In this document: positions 18,955 to 28,256 of the stretch, piece by piece
Layout of the letters: every line of letters starts with the position of its first letter
How positions within the stretch are numbered: the stretch's first letter is position 1
Source: Brevundimonas aurantiaca
Lineage (GTDB): Bacteria; Pseudomonadota; Alphaproteobacteria; Caulobacterales; Caulobacteraceae
DNA: 64,000 bases
Assembly: GCF_014199955.1 (NCBI RefSeq)
Contig: NZ_JACHOQ010000012.1
Span: 1-64,000, forward strand
Reading direction: 5' to 3'
Position numbers and translations under genes: made by a program
The notes under the pieces: generated by a model
What the model was told of the DNA's origin: nothing
The model's input: the letters and a program-made list of their open reading frames with translations, nothing else
The model's database searches: none

Positions 18955-19488
18955 ATTCGCCGTCCCATGCAAGCGCCACCCGTGAAAGACGGGCCGCGTA
19001 TGAACCAGGATATCCGCGCCCCTCGCGTTCTTCTCATCGACCAGAACGGGGAAAAGCAGGGCGTCATGCCCACCTCCGCCGCTTTGGAAGCCGCCGAGGA
19101 AGCCGGGCTGGATCTGGTCGAGATCGTCTCCACCTCCGAGCCGCCGGTGGCCAAGATCCTCGACTACGGCAAGCACCGTTTCCAGGAACAGAAGAAGAAG
19201 GCCGAGCAGCGCAAGCGCCAGAAGGTCGTCGAGCTGAAGGAGATCAAGCTCCGTCCCAACATCGACACCCACGATTATGAGGTGAAGGCCAAGGCCATGC
19301 ACCGCTTCTTCGACGAGGGCGACAAGGTGAAGGTCACCCTGCGCTTCCGCGGTCGTGAAATGGCCCACCCCGAACTGGGCATGAAGCTGCTGAACAAGGT
19401 CCAGGCCGATTTCGACGAAATCGCCAAGGTCGAGTTCGCGCCCAAGATGGAAGGCCGCCAGATGATCATGATCCTGGCCCCGCGCTGA
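18955..19488 (+). CDS. infC: translation initiation factor IF-3, AUU start
   Basis: Binds the 30S subunit and proofreads start codons. The two domains are complete: N-terminal ([20 protein letters not shown] to about residue 85), a basic linker ([14 protein letters not shown]), and a C-terminal domain with [15 protein letters not shown] and [14 protein letters not shown] place the start at ATT (18955), giving [15 protein letters not shown], because an AGGAAA ribosome site lies 8 bases upstream and AUU starts are the rule for infC; the ATG at 18967 would have poorer spacing. In the family the AUU makes the mRNA a target of IF-3's own discrimination, which is autoregulation. A terminator follows at 19510. 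Confidence 0.95.
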   Translation: MRRPMQAPPVKDGPRMNQDIRAPRVLLIDQNGEKQGVMPTSAALEAAEEAGLDLVEIVSTSEPPVAKILDYGKHRFQEQKKKAEQRKRQKVVELKEIKLRPNIDTHDYEVKAKAMHRFFDEGDKVKVTLRFRGREMAHPELGMKLLNKVQADFDEIAKVEFAPKMEGRQMIMILAPR

Positions 19489-19509
19489 GGGGGCCATTTC
19501 CGCAGATTG

Positions 19510-19543
19510 AGAAGCCCCGGCTGGAGACGGCCGGGGCTTCTTG
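19510..19543 (+). terminator. Rho-independent terminator after infC
   Basis: GAAGCCCCGGC, a short loop, GGCCGGGGCTTC, then TTGCT, 22 bases after the infC stop. It separates infC from rpmI-rplT transcriptionally. Confidence 0.85.
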
Positions 19544-19690
19544 CTGTGAGTTCGGCGCGTCTTAGCCTTGATGTGCCGGTCCCTCTTAAGGCCTGCCCCT
19601 GTCGAGGGTCGCCTGGACCCGGCCAGTCGTTCTTATCGCCGAGGCGTCTCCACAGGGGGTTCGCCCCGCCGCAAGCCGAATGCCTCTTGA

Positions 19691-21703
19691 GTGGGGGAAA
19701 GACAGGTGCGAGAACAACCGGTAGTTTGCTGGGGGGCGTCGTTGAATTTTTCAGCTTTTCGCAGCGGTCTTGCAGCCGCTTTCTCGATGGTCGTTCTGCT
19801 GGCCGGAGGAGCTGCGCACGCCCAGCATCCACCTGCTCCATCGATCGCCGCTTATGCCGCTCTCCCAGCCATAAGCAGGGTCAGTCTTTCCGATGACGGT
19901 TCGACGCTCGCTTATCTGCGGCGTCAGGGCGGCGCCAGCGAAGTGATTGTACAGACGGTGAATGGGGAGGTTCTCGCCGCCATCGACGTTAGTGATCGGA
20001 GGCCGGTAGGCGTGTCGTGGGCGTCGCCAGATCACGTCCTCATCAGGTCCTTGGTGTTCGAAAGTCAGCTGACCATCGGCGAATCTCTGTTGCCTCAGTT
20101 GGACATCGTCAATGTCCGGACAAAGCGAGTCGCTCGCGCTTTGCGCAGTGCGGATCGGGCCGTGGTCAACGCCGTCTATGACTATTGGCGCGGCGAGCGA
20201 GGCGGGCGACCGGTTCTATACGTTCAGGCGATGACCACCGAGCGCAACGCTTGGACACCCGACATATATCGCATCGACTTGGATACGGGGCGCGGCGTCC
20301 TGTCCTCATCAGGACTACGCGACACGCGAGGCTATTTGCTAGGCGCCGACGGCGAGGTGAAGCTGCGCATCGCCAGCGATCCCGAGACGGGCCGCATTCG
20401 CCTGAGCGTGCCTCAAGGCTCAGGGTGGCGAGAAATCTATCGTAGGACCGATCTGTTGGACGGGCCAAACGTGTGGGGCTTCGGACCGCTAGGCGACACC
20501 GTCATGGTGAGCGCGCTGGAAGACGGCGAAAATGTTCTGCTGGAGTTGGGTTTAGCCGACGGTTCCAGAAGGCGAAGAACCGATCTGCCTGCAGCGGCGG
20601 ACCAAGCCATCTATGACCGCACGGGACGTTTGCTAGCCATCGGGGCGGGCGGCGACAGCAGCCAGTGGGTCTTCTTCGAGCCTAAACTCGAGGCCGCTTT
20701 CGATCTGATGCACCGAGGCTTGCCGGCTCGGCAATTAACGGTCGTTTCCTACAATTCGGATTACACCAAGTTTGTTTTTTACAGCGAGGGCGCCGGAGAA
20801 GTCGGTGACGCGGGAACCTATTACATCTACGACGCGGCGGCTCGAAGCGTCAGCGTCGTCGGGCGCGCCTATCCGGACATCCGTGGCGATCAGATCGCCT
20901 TCCAGCAGGCGATTCGATATTCCGCATCAGATGGACTGGAGATCCCGGCCTACCTCACCCTGCCGCCGGGGAAGGATGCGCGCGGTCTGCCGCTCATAGT
21001 GTTTCCACACGGCGGTCCGCAGTCGCGTGATTACCTAGGTTTTGACTGGTGGGCACAGGCGATGGCGGCGCGTGGGTACGCGGTTTTGCAACCCAACTTC
21101 CGCGGATCGGACGGTCTGGGGCAGGCCTTTTTGGAGGCGGGCTACGGCGAGTGGGGGCGGAAAATGCAGACGGACCTTTCCGACGGGGTGCGCTTCCTCG
21201 CCGGCCGTGGAATTATCGATCCCGAAAAGGTTTGCATCGTCGGCGCCAGCTATGGTGGTTATGCCGCTCTTGCCGGGCCGACCTTGGATCCGGGGGTGTA
21301 TCGGTGCGCCGTCTCAGTGGCGGGCGTTTCCGACCTTCGCGCCATGTTGACCAGCGAGACGCGCTTGTCCGGGTCAGGGGCCGAATCTCGCAATCCGATC
21401 ATCCGCTATTGGAACCGTTTCATGGGGGGCGCAGGTTCCGGCGATCGGACCCTCGATGAGCGTTCTCCGGCGCGCCAAGCGGACAGGGTGGATGCGCCTA
21501 TCCTGTTGATCCACGGTCGGCGGGACACGGTGGTGCCTTACGAACAGAGCACGATCATGGCCGACGCCCTGCGCCGTGCCGGCAAGCCGGTGGAGCTGAT
21601 CGCTCTGGACGGAGAAGATCATTCGCTGTCACAGGCCGAGACGCGGCTGCAGATGCTGGAGGCGACGATCCGCTTTCTCGAAGAGAACAATCCCCCGAAC
21701 TAG
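19691..21703 (+). CDS. S9-family (prolyl-oligopeptidase-type) peptidase
   Basis: Exported serine peptidase of about 670 residues, cleaving oligopeptides. An N-terminal beta-propeller-like half (ISRVSLSDDGSTLAYL and repeats) is followed by the catalytic alpha/beta hydrolase: IVFPHGGPQSRDY, Ser in GASYGGYAAL, Asp in GRRDTVVPYEQS and His in EDHSLSQAETR. The hydrophobic core and AHAQ cleavage site lie near residues 25-45. The start is uncertain: GTG 19691, GTG 19706 and TTG 19742 are all in frame; the last gives the most compact signal peptide and has a G-run upstream. Codon use is less GC-biased than in infC and the MFS gene, hinting at later arrival. It splits the common infC-rpmI-rplT order. 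Confidence 0.85.
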   Translation: MGERQVREQPVVCWGASLNFSAFRSGLAAAFSMVVLLAGGAAHAQHPPAPSIAAYAALPAISRVSLSDDGSTLAYLRRQGGASEVIVQTVNGEVLAAIDVSDRRPVGVSWASPDHVLIRSLVFESQLTIGESLLPQLDIVNVRTKRVARALRSADRAVVNAVYDYWRGERGGRPVLYVQAMTTERNAWTPDIYRIDLDTGRGVLSSSGLRDTRGYLLGADGEVKLRIASDPETGRIRLSVPQGSGWREIYRRTDLLDGPNVWGFGPLGDTVMVSALEDGENVLLELGLADGSRRRRTDLPAAADQAIYDRTGRLLAIGAGGDSSQWVFFEPKLEAAFDLMHRGLPARQLTVVSYNSDYTKFVFYSEGAGEVGDAGTYYIYDAAARSVSVVGRAYPDIRGDQIAFQQAIRYSASDGLEIPAYLTLPPGKDARGLPLIVFPHGGPQSRDYLGFDWWAQAMAARGYAVLQPNFRGSDGLGQAFLEAGYGEWGRKMQTDLSDGVRFLAGRGIIDPEKVCIVGASYGGYAALAGPTLDPGVYRCAVSVAGVSDLRAMLTSETRLSGSGAESRNPIIRYWNRFMGGAGSGDRTLDERSPARQADRVDAPILLIHGRRDTVVPYEQSTIMADALRRAGKPVELIALDGEDHSLSQAETRLQMLEATIRFLEENNPPN

Positions 21704-21788
21704 CAAGCGGTTCATCTTCCTTCGCCCGTCGCACCAGGGTGGCGGCCGTCCGCTTCTCCAAAGGCGAGCGCCGCGCTAAGGCTTGACC

Positions 21789-23078
21789 ATGAGCCAGACG
21801 CCGTCTTCGCCTCCCGCCGTCCGCGCGCCCGCCCTGGCGGTGCTGTTCGCGGTGGTCTTCATCAATCTGGTCGGGTTCGGCCTGGTGGTGCCGCTGCTGC
21901 CCTTCTTCGCCCAGAGCCTGAAGGCCGAGGCCTGGCAGATCACCCTGATGTTCTCGGCCTATTCCCTGGGCCAGTTCTTCGCCGAACCCTTCTGGGGGCG
22001 GCTGTCGGATCGGGTGGGGAGAAAACCTGTGCTGCTGGCGACGCTTGTGGCCAATGCGCTGGGCTATCTGATGCTGGCCTTCGTGCCCAATATCTGGCTG
22101 GCCGTCGCGGTCAGGCTGTTCACCGGCCTGGGGGCGGGCAATATTTCGACGGTCCAGGGCTATGTGGCCGACGTCACCCCGCCGGAACAGCGGGCGGGGC
22201 GGATGGGGCTGATCGGCGCGGCCTTCGGCCTGGGCTTCATCGTCGGGCCGGGGCTGGGCGGACTGCTGACCCAGCCGCAGCTGGGGCGGCTGGGCTATCA
22301 GTTGCCGATTTTCCTGGCCGCAGCCCTGGCGGCCCTGGCGGCCATCGGAGTGATGGTCTTTCTGCGCGAAAGCCGGGCCAAGGCCGATCCCTCGGCGGCG
22401 CGGCCGGCCTTCCTGGCGGGGTTGAAGGACGCCCAAACCGATCCGGTGGTGTCGCGGGTTCTGGTCGTGACCCTGATCTATATGGCCGGCTTCTCGGCCA
22501 TGGAGAGCGTCTTCGGCCTGTGGTCCGAAAGCCGCTACGCCTGGGGCGCGCGGGAGGTGGGGCTCAGCTTCATGATCGTGGGCGTGATTTCGGTCCTGAA
22601 TCAGGGCTTCCTGGCAGGGCGGCTGGCGCGCCGGTTCGGCGAGGCGCGGGTGCTGGCGACCGGCATGCTGCTGTTCGGGGCCTCGCTGGTGCTTCAGGTG
22701 CTGGCGCCGGTCGAGTGGTTCCCGGCGGCCCGGCTGGAGCTGGGCGGCCTGTCCCTGCCGGTGGTGCAGGGATGGGTCGTTCCGATCATCATGGCCGTGG
22801 GCGCCTGCGGCATGTCCCTGGCCATGCCCAATATCTCGGCCATGATCAGCCGGGCCTCGCCGCCGGATCGGCAGGGGGCCATGCTGGGGCTCAACATGGC
22901 CTCCAGCTCGGTGGCGCGCATCTTCGGCCCCATGGTCGCTGGGGGCCTGTTCTCCGGCCTGGGGCATGACTGGCCCTTCCTGATCGGCGCGCTCTTGACC
23001 GTTCCGGCGGCGGTGATGGCGCTGAATGCGGGGCGGGTCATTCGCAAGGTCGATGACGGCGTGAAAGCCCCGGCCTGA
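21789..23078 (+). CDS. MFS transporter, TetA/drug-efflux-like
   Basis: Inner-membrane antiporter of 429 residues with 12 predicted hydrophobic segments. The MFS signature between helices 2 and 3 is clear (FWGRLSDRVGRKPVLL), as is the efflux-type motif C region in helix 5 (GLGFIVGPGLGGLL). It belongs to the TCR/Tet-like drug:H+ group; tetracycline resistance should not be inferred from this. ATG at 21789 is used rather than the TTG two codons upstream. It lies 85 bases after the S9 peptidase and 163 before rpmI. Confidence 0.87.
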   Translation: MSQTPSSPPAVRAPALAVLFAVVFINLVGFGLVVPLLPFFAQSLKAEAWQITLMFSAYSLGQFFAEPFWGRLSDRVGRKPVLLATLVANALGYLMLAFVPNIWLAVAVRLFTGLGAGNISTVQGYVADVTPPEQRAGRMGLIGAAFGLGFIVGPGLGGLLTQPQLGRLGYQLPIFLAAALAALAAIGVMVFLRESRAKADPSAARPAFLAGLKDAQTDPVVSRVLVVTLIYMAGFSAMESVFGLWSESRYAWGAREVGLSFMIVGVISVLNQGFLAGRLARRFGEARVLATGMLLFGASLVLQVLAPVEWFPAARLELGGLSLPVVQGWVVPIIMAVGACGMSLAMPNISAMISRASPPDRQGAMLGLNMASSSVARIFGPMVAGGLFSGLGHDWPFLIGALLTVPAAVMALNAGRVIRKVDDGVKAPA

Positions 23079-23130
23079 CTCATCTTGCGCTGGCCTCGGT
23101 CTTCGCGTAGAAGCCGCGCCTTCGCGTACC

Positions 23131-23165
23131 GAACCGCCGGGCGAACAGGCATGCCTGGGCGGTTC
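23131..23165 (+). promoter_or_regulatory. structured leader upstream of rpmI-rplT
   Basis: GAACCGCC at 23131-23138 pairs perfectly with GGCGGTTC at 23158-23165, and the enclosed AGGCATGCCT (23147-23156) is itself palindromic. It lies about 80 bases before the L35 start. Ribosomal protein L20 controls this operon through mRNA structure in other bacteria; whether this hairpin serves that role is only a guess. Confidence 0.35.
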
Positions 23166-23241
23166 ATAACTCTGGAGAGACACCTCATCGGCGGGCTCAA
23201 ACAGTCCGAAGGACGGTATCCCCTCCAACAAGGAGACTGAA

Positions 23242-23439
23242 ATGCCGAAACTGAAGACGAAGTCGGGCGCCAAGAAGCGCTTCAAATTCACGGCCACTGG
23301 CAAGGTGAAGGCCGGGGTTGCGGGCAAGCGTCACCGCTTGATCAGCCACAACTCGAAATACATCCGTCAGAACCGCGGCACCGAGACCATGTCCGACGCC
23401 GACGCCAAGAAGATCAAGTCCTACATGCCGTACGCCTGA
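23242..23439 (+). CDS. rpmI: 50S ribosomal protein L35
   Basis: A 65-residue basic large-subunit protein. The N-terminal [17 protein letters not shown] and the [17 protein letters not shown] stretch are typical, and the length is exactly that of the family. AAGGAGA lies 7 bases upstream of the ATG. It is the first gene of rpmI-rplT, separated here from infC by about 3.7 kb. Confidence 0.98.
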   Translation: MPKLKTKSGAKKRFKFTATGKVKAGVAGKRHRLISHNSKYIRQNRGTETMSDADAKKIKSYMPYA

Positions 23440-23545
23440 TCGGCGCGGCGTACAGACGATCCTCACTGAATTTGAACAGCATCGTCCCTCAAGCAGCAAG
23501 CCGCCGCGCGGCGCGCGCTAGGGACGTCCCGAAGGGAAAGACAAC

Positions 23546-23899
23546 ATGGCTCGCGTGAAACGTGGCGTAACTTCGCACGCCAAGCACAAGAAGGTTCTGG
23601 AGCAGGCCAAGGGCTTCTCCGGCCGCCGCAAGAATACGATCCGTACGGCCAAGGCCGCCGTCGACCGCGCCGGGCAATACGCCTATCGCGACCGCCGCGC
23701 CAAGAAGCGCAACTTCCGCGCCCTGTGGATCCAGCGCATCAACGCCGCCGCCCGTATCGAAGGCTTCACCTACAGCCAGTTCATCAACGGCCTGAACAAG
23801 GCCGGCGTCGAGCTGGACCGCAAGGTTCTGGCCGCCATCGCCGCCGATCCGACCGGCTTCAAGGCGATCGCCGACAAGGTCCGCGCCGCCCTGGCCTAA
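23546..23899 (+). CDS. rplT: 50S ribosomal protein L20
   Basis: A 117-residue protein essential for early 50S assembly. [57 protein letters not shown] and the C-terminal [10 protein letters not shown] are all present. It is co-directional with rpmI at a gap of 106 bases and is followed by a strong terminator. In other bacteria L20 also represses its own operon. Confidence 0.98.
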   Translation: MARVKRGVTSHAKHKKVLEQAKGFSGRRKNTIRTAKAAVDRAGQYAYRDRRAKKRNFRALWIQRINAAARIEGFTYSQFINGLNKAGVELDRKVLAAIAADPTGFKAIADKVRAALA

Positions 23900-23922
23900 G
23901 CCGGGTCTTCGCGACAAGGATC

Positions 23923-23960
23923 AACGCCCGCTCCGGTTCGCCGGGGCGGGCGTTCTTCGT
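23923..23960 (+). terminator. terminator after rplT
   Basis: AACGCCCGCTCC, an 8-base loop, GGGGCGGGCGTT (one wobble pair), then CTTCGTTT. It lies between the convergent rplT and the histidine kinase and could work for both strands. Confidence 0.85.
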
Positions 23961-23977
23961 TTCCGGCGCCTTTCAGG

Positions 23978-25597
23978 TCAGGCCGCCTCCGCCTCGACAG
24001 GCGTCGCCTCCGACTGTGTTTCGGCCAGGACCAGGCGAATGGCGTTCAACAGGGCGTCGGGTTGAATCGGCTTTTGCGCCACCCCGTTCATGCCGGCGGC
24101 GACATAGTCCAGCTCGTCGCGCTCGTCGGCGTTGGCCGTCAGGGCCAGGATGGGCAGGCGGGCGGCCGGTCCGGGCAGGGCGCGGATGGCGCGGGTCGCC
24201 GCGATCCCATCCATGACCGGCATCTTGATGTCCATCAAAGCCAGGTCGAAGGGGCGGTTGCTGACGGCGTCCAGCGCCTCCTGTCCGTTCTCGGCCAGTT
24301 CGACCGTGCAGTTGAACATCTCCAGCAGTTTGGCGGCGACGAAACGGTTGGCGGCGTTGTCGTCGACCACGAGGACATGCAGGGTCTCGTGCGCGGTGGG
24401 CTCGGCCATCGGAACGGCGGCGGCGGCCTCTTCGGCCGCGCAGGCGGTCAGGGGCAGGACGACATGGAAGCGCGCGCCGCCCAGGGGCGAGACGCTGAGG
24501 CCGATGCCGCCGTCCATCCGTTCGGCGATCTGGCGACAGATCGCCAAACCAAGGCCGGCGCCGGCGCCTTCGCGCCCCGCCTTGCCGGTGTTGAAGGGTT
24601 CGAAAATGGTCGCCGCCGCCGCTTCAGGCACGCCCGGACCGCTGTCGTCCACCGTCAGCTCGACTCTGACCCCGTCGGGGGTCAAGTGGCTGGACAGGGA
24701 GACGATCACACCGCCGCTCTGGGTGAACTTCAGGGCGTTGCCGACCAGATTGTTCAGCAATTGTTTGATGCGCATGCCGTCCGCTCTGACCCAGTGGCCG
24801 GCCTCGAACTCGGTGCGGACCGTCAGGCTCAGCGCCTTCTCCTCGGCGCGCGCGCGCCACAGGGCGTCGATGTCGAAGGCCACGGCCGACAGGTTCAGCG
24901 GCTCCTCCTCCAGGGTCAGCATCCCGGCCGAGGCGCGAGACATGTCCAGGGCGTCGGTCAACAGCCGCAGCAGGCTCTGGCCGGAATCGATGACGGTACG
25001 GACGTAAGGCCGCAGCTCTTCCTGCTCGAGCTTCTTCTCCATCAGGGCCGCGACGCCCAGGACGCCGTTCAGAGGGGTGCGGATTTCATGGCTCATCACG
25101 GCCAGGAATTCCGATTTGGCGCGGCTGGAGGCGACGGCCTCGGCCTCGGCGGCGGCCAGATCGCGGGCCAGGGCGCCCATCTCCTCGGCCCTTTGGCGGT
25201 GCAGGGCGGCGCCGGCCTGGACGATCTGCAGGGCGGTGCCGACCCCCAGGTAGCGGCCATCGGCCACAACGATGAAGCCGCCCAGCAGGGCGCCCAGTTC
25301 GGCCGCCCCATAGGCCTGGAAAAAGAACTCCGCACTGGTCGAAGCCTCGGCCACCGGGGCGTTGCGGTCCATCAAACTCGCCGCCGGCTTGCGGGCGTAG
25401 AGGGCGCGGCCGTACTCCGCCGCCATCCGCAGGGTGAAGGCGTTTCGCTCAATCAGCCCCAAGGGCCGTCCGTCCTGGCCCACCACCGCGATCGCCAGGG
25501 TGTTGGGTTCCCGCTGGAAACGGTCGAACACCTCGGCGCCCAGGGTGGACGGGGCGACCGGCGCGATCAATTCGACAAAGTCACCAATCAGCGGCAT
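23978..25597 (-). CDS. hybrid histidine kinase with N-terminal CBS-like sensor and C-terminal receiver
   Basis: Cytosolic signalling protein of about 539 residues, without transmembrane helices. The order is a CBS-like pair (about 1-130; IAVVGQDGRPLGLIERNAF and GGFIVVADGRYLGVGTALQIV), a coiled coil, HisKA with the phospho-acceptor in FLAVMSHEIRTPLNG (residue 170), HATPase (NLVGNALKF, DDSGPGVPE, GAGLGLAICRQI), then a receiver with the phospho-Asp in ALMDIKMPVMDG and the switch ALTANADE. The start is ATG 25597, preceded by a G-rich run; ATG 25618 and the upstream GTG/ATG frame up to 25690 lack ribosome sites. No phosphotransfer partner adjoins it. CBS pairs often bind adenosyl nucleotides, so an energy or metabolite signal is possible. 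Confidence 0.88.
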   Translation of the reverse strand: MPLIGDFVELIAPVAPSTLGAEVFDRFQREPNTLAIAVVGQDGRPLGLIERNAFTLRMAAEYGRALYARKPAASLMDRNAPVAEASTSAEFFFQAYGAAELGALLGGFIVVADGRYLGVGTALQIVQAGAALHRQRAEEMGALARDLAAAEAEAVASSRAKSEFLAVMSHEIRTPLNGVLGVAALMEKKLEQEELRPYVRTVIDSGQSLLRLLTDALDMSRASAGMLTLEEEPLNLSAVAFDIDALWRARAEEKALSLTVRTEFEAGHWVRADGMRIKQLLNNLVGNALKFTQSGGVIVSLSSHLTPDGVRVELTVDDSGPGVPEAAAATIFEPFNTGKAGREGAGAGLGLAICRQIAERMDGGIGLSVSPLGGARFHVVLPLTACAAEEAAAAVPMAEPTAHETLHVLVVDDNAANRFVAAKLLEMFNCTVELAENGQEALDAVSNRPFDLALMDIKMPVMDGIAATRAIRALPGPAARLPILALTANADERDELDYVAAGMNGVAQKPIQPDALLNAIRLVLAETQSEATPVEAEAA

Positions 25598-25755
25598 TCG
25601 GCCCCCCAATGTCCACATCAGCGGGCTTAGCGGTCGATCTTTAATATCAGCTTTGCCGTGGATGAACCTTTCGCGGCGTCTTTCCGACATTTATTCCGTA
25701 AACTGATGAAATAAGCCGGGGTTGCGCGTGCGGCGACAGGCGTTAGGCTTTGGGT

Positions 25756-26742
25756 ATGACGCGCCGCCTCTTCAGCCTGATCCTCGCCCTGGTCGCCGGT
25801 CTCGGCAGCCCGGCCCTCGCCCAGGATCGGAAGGTGGCCGTGACCTTTGACGACCTGCCCTATCAGGGGCCGGCGGCGGCCCTGTGCGACCCGGCGCAGC
25901 TGATGCGGTTGACGACGGATTTCCTGGCCATGCTCAAGCCGCTGGATACCCATGGGACGGCCTTCGTCAACGACGGCCGGGTGTGCGAAGCGACGCGGGC
26001 CTCGACCCTGCCGAAGGTTCTGAACCTGTGGCTGGACGCCGGGCTCGACCTGGGCAATCACAGCTTCAGCCATATCAACATCCACCAGACGACGGCGGAA
26101 GCCTATCTGGCCGATGTGGACGCCGGTGCTGCGACGACACGGGCCGCGCTTCAGGCGCGCGGGCGGACCCTGCGCTGGTTCCGCCACCCCTATCTCTTCA
26201 CCGGCGAGACTCAGGAAAAGCATGACGCCATCGCCGCCGGCCTGGCCGAGCGCGGCTATACGGTCGCGCCGGTCACCATCGACAACAACGACTGGATGTT
26301 CGCCGACGTCTATCGCAAGGCCGAGCAGTTGGGCGACGCGGCGCTGAAGCGGCGGATCGGCGAGGCCTATGTGGCCCATATGACCCGGGTGCTCGACTTC
26401 TACGAACCCTACAGCGCCGAACTGACCGGCGGGCGCGAGCCGGCCCAGGTCCTGCTGCTGCACGCCAACAGCCTGAACCAGGCCTATTATCCGCAGATCC
26501 ACGCCCTCTATCTGGCGCGCGGCTATCGGTTCGTGTCCCTGGAGGAGGCGCTGGCGGACCCGATCTATGCTCATGCGGACACTTATGTGCGGCCCAACGG
26601 AATCTCGTGGCTGCACCGCTGGAAGGCCACCGACGGCGAAGCCATTCGTTGGGAGCCCGAACCGCCCGCCTGGATCGTCGCGGCCAACAAGGCGCCGGCG
26701 TCGGAACTTCAGGCCATCGCCGGGGCGCAAACCGCGCCTTGA
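25756..26742 (+). CDS. exported polysaccharide deacetylase (NodB homology)
   Basis: Periplasmic or secreted carbohydrate esterase family 4 protein of about 328 residues, removing N-acetyl groups from a glycan such as chitin oligosaccharide or peptidoglycan. The signal peptide is MTRRLFSLILALVAGLGSPALAQ. Motif 1 is AVTFDDLP with the metal/catalytic Asp pair, motif 2 is GNHSFSHINIH (His-X3-His metal ligands), and motif 3 is RWFRHPYL. The C-terminal part carries VLLLHANSLN. The ATG at 25756 is preferred to the codon two positions upstream, as it starts the positively charged signal n-region. It is divergent from the histidine kinase with about 160 bases between starts. Confidence 0.87.
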   Translation: MTRRLFSLILALVAGLGSPALAQDRKVAVTFDDLPYQGPAAALCDPAQLMRLTTDFLAMLKPLDTHGTAFVNDGRVCEATRASTLPKVLNLWLDAGLDLGNHSFSHINIHQTTAEAYLADVDAGAATTRAALQARGRTLRWFRHPYLFTGETQEKHDAIAAGLAERGYTVAPVTIDNNDWMFADVYRKAEQLGDAALKRRIGEAYVAHMTRVLDFYEPYSAELTGGREPAQVLLLHANSLNQAYYPQIHALYLARGYRFVSLEEALADPIYAHADTYVRPNGISWLHRWKATDGEAIRWEPEPPAWIVAANKAPASELQAIAGAQTAP

Positions 26743-26783
26743 AGGGTGACGAAACGGCTCCGGCCCGCTAAGGCACGGCCCAA

Positions 26784-27860
26784 ATGACCGATCTCGCCAC
26801 ACTCGAACTCGACCTGATCAACGCCATCGGCGGCGCAGAGAGCGTCGCCGCCCTCGAAGAGGTGCGCGTCGCCGCCCTGGGCAAGTCCGGCTCCGTCTCC
26901 GGCCTGCTGAAGGGAATGGGGGCGATGAGCCCCGACGAACGCCGCGAACAGGGGCCGATGATCAACGGCCTGCGCGACCGCGTCGCCGCCGCCATCACGG
27001 CCAGGAAGACCGAGCTGGAGGCGGCCGAACTGGACGCCCGGCTCCAGGCCGAGCGGATCGACCTGACCTTGCCGGCCCGGCCGCGCAGGAAGGGCGGGGT
27101 TCACCCCACCATGCAGGTGATGGACGAGATGATCGCCCTGTTCGCCGAGATGGGCTTTGCGGTCGCGGAAGGCCCGGACATCGAGGACGACTTCCACAAC
27201 TTCACCGCCCTGAACTTCCCGCCGAAACATCCGGCGCGGGAGATGCACGACACCTTCTTCCTGAAGCCGGACCCCGAGACGGGGGAGCGCAAGGTGCTGC
27301 GGACCCACACCAGCCCGGTGCAGGTCCGCACCATGATGTCCCAGAAGCCGCCGATCCGCATCGTCGCGCCGGGGCGCACCTTCCGTAAGGACTCCGACGC
27401 CACCCACACGCCGATGTTCCACCAGATCGAAGGTCTGGTGATCGACCGCGACATCCATATGGGCCATCTGAAGACCACGCTTCAGACCTTCATCGCCCGC
27501 TTCTTCGAGCTGGACGCGGTTCAGGCGCGCTTCCGTCCGCACCACTTCCCCTTCACCGAACCGTCGGCGGAGATGGACATCCGCTGCGACCGATCCGGCG
27601 GGAAGCTGGTGTTCAACACCGGCGACGACTGGCTGGAGATCCTGGGCTGCGGCATGGTGCATCCTAATGTGCTGAAGAACTGCGGCATCGACCCGGACGA
27701 ATATCAGGGCTTCGCCTTCGGCATGGGGGTGGATCGGCTGGCCATGCTGAAATACGGCGTGCCCGACCTGCGCCCCATGTTCGAGGCCGATACGCGCTGG
27801 CTGGCGCACTACGGCTTCTCGGCCTTTGCGGCCCCCAATCCGGCTTCGGGCCTGAGCTGA
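26784..27860 (+). CDS. pheS: phenylalanyl-tRNA synthetase alpha subunit
   Basis: Catalytic subunit of the alpha2-beta2 enzyme that charges tRNA-Phe. The 358-residue length is normal. The N-terminal coiled coil (1-85) is followed by the class II core: motif 1 around [17 protein letters not shown], motif 2 with [12 protein letters not shown] and [18 protein letters not shown], and motif 3 [22 protein letters not shown]. It heads a three-gene unit, pheS, a small gene, then pheT, with gaps of 3 bases and an overlap. Confidence 0.97.
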   Translation: MTDLATLELDLINAIGGAESVAALEEVRVAALGKSGSVSGLLKGMGAMSPDERREQGPMINGLRDRVAAAITARKTELEAAELDARLQAERIDLTLPARPRRKGGVHPTMQVMDEMIALFAEMGFAVAEGPDIEDDFHNFTALNFPPKHPAREMHDTFFLKPDPETGERKVLRTHTSPVQVRTMMSQKPPIRIVAPGRTFRKDSDATHTPMFHQIEGLVIDRDIHMGHLKTTLQTFIARFFELDAVQARFRPHHFPFTEPSAEMDIRCDRSGGKLVFNTGDDWLEILGCGMVHPNVLKNCGIDPDEYQGFAFGMGVDRLAMLKYGVPDLRPMFEADTRWLAHYGFSAFAAPNPASGLS

Positions 27861-27863
27861 ATC

Positions 27864-28256
27864 ATGAAGATCGAAGACGACACGCTGAAACTGCCCCTGA
27901 TCGGGGCCGGTCCCGCCTATGAGGGCGTCCATATCTGGCTGCCGCAGCTGGTCATTGAGGCCGCGCAGCGCGGCGAGGCGATGATCGCAGGCAAGACCTT
28001 CCGCGACTGCTTTCTGGAAGGGCCGGCTGTGCTGCTGGCCGTCGGCGGGTGCAGCTTCGACGGCTGCAACATGGGTGACGCCATGGGCGACCCGCGTAAT
28101 CTGCTGCTTCAGCCGGTCGGCCCTGAAAAGGTCACCGGCACGGTCGCCTTCCAGGACTGCAGCTTCGTCAACTGCCGCTTCCTGCGCGTCGGCTTCACCG
28201 GGACGCCGGAGTTTCTGACCAATATTCAGCAGGTTCTGGGCGGGGTTCCGGCATGA
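27864..28256 (+). CDS. hypothetical protein between pheS and pheT, pentapeptide-like
   Basis: A 130-residue protein of unknown function. The middle and end show alternating Phe/Cys steps ([35 protein letters not shown]) reminiscent of pentapeptide-type right-handed beta-helices but without a full regular array. Six cysteines are spread over these steps. ATG lies 3 bases after the pheS stop and its TGA overlaps the pheT ATG (ATGA), so it is translated with both synthetase subunits. Most bacteria have pheS and pheT adjacent; the insertion suggests a lineage-specific partner or passenger. Confidence 0.75.
   Translation: MKIEDDTLKLPLIGAGPAYEGVHIWLPQLVIEAAQRGEAMIAGKTFRDCFLEGPAVLLAVGGCSFDGCNMGDAMGDPRNLLLQPVGPEKVTGTVAFQDCSFVNCRFLRVGFTGTPEFLTNIQQVLGGVPA

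Noticed and set aside
21789..23078. tetracycline-resistance determinant
   Set aside because: The protein is TetA-like only at the level of the transporter family; no regulator or resistance-island context supports this.
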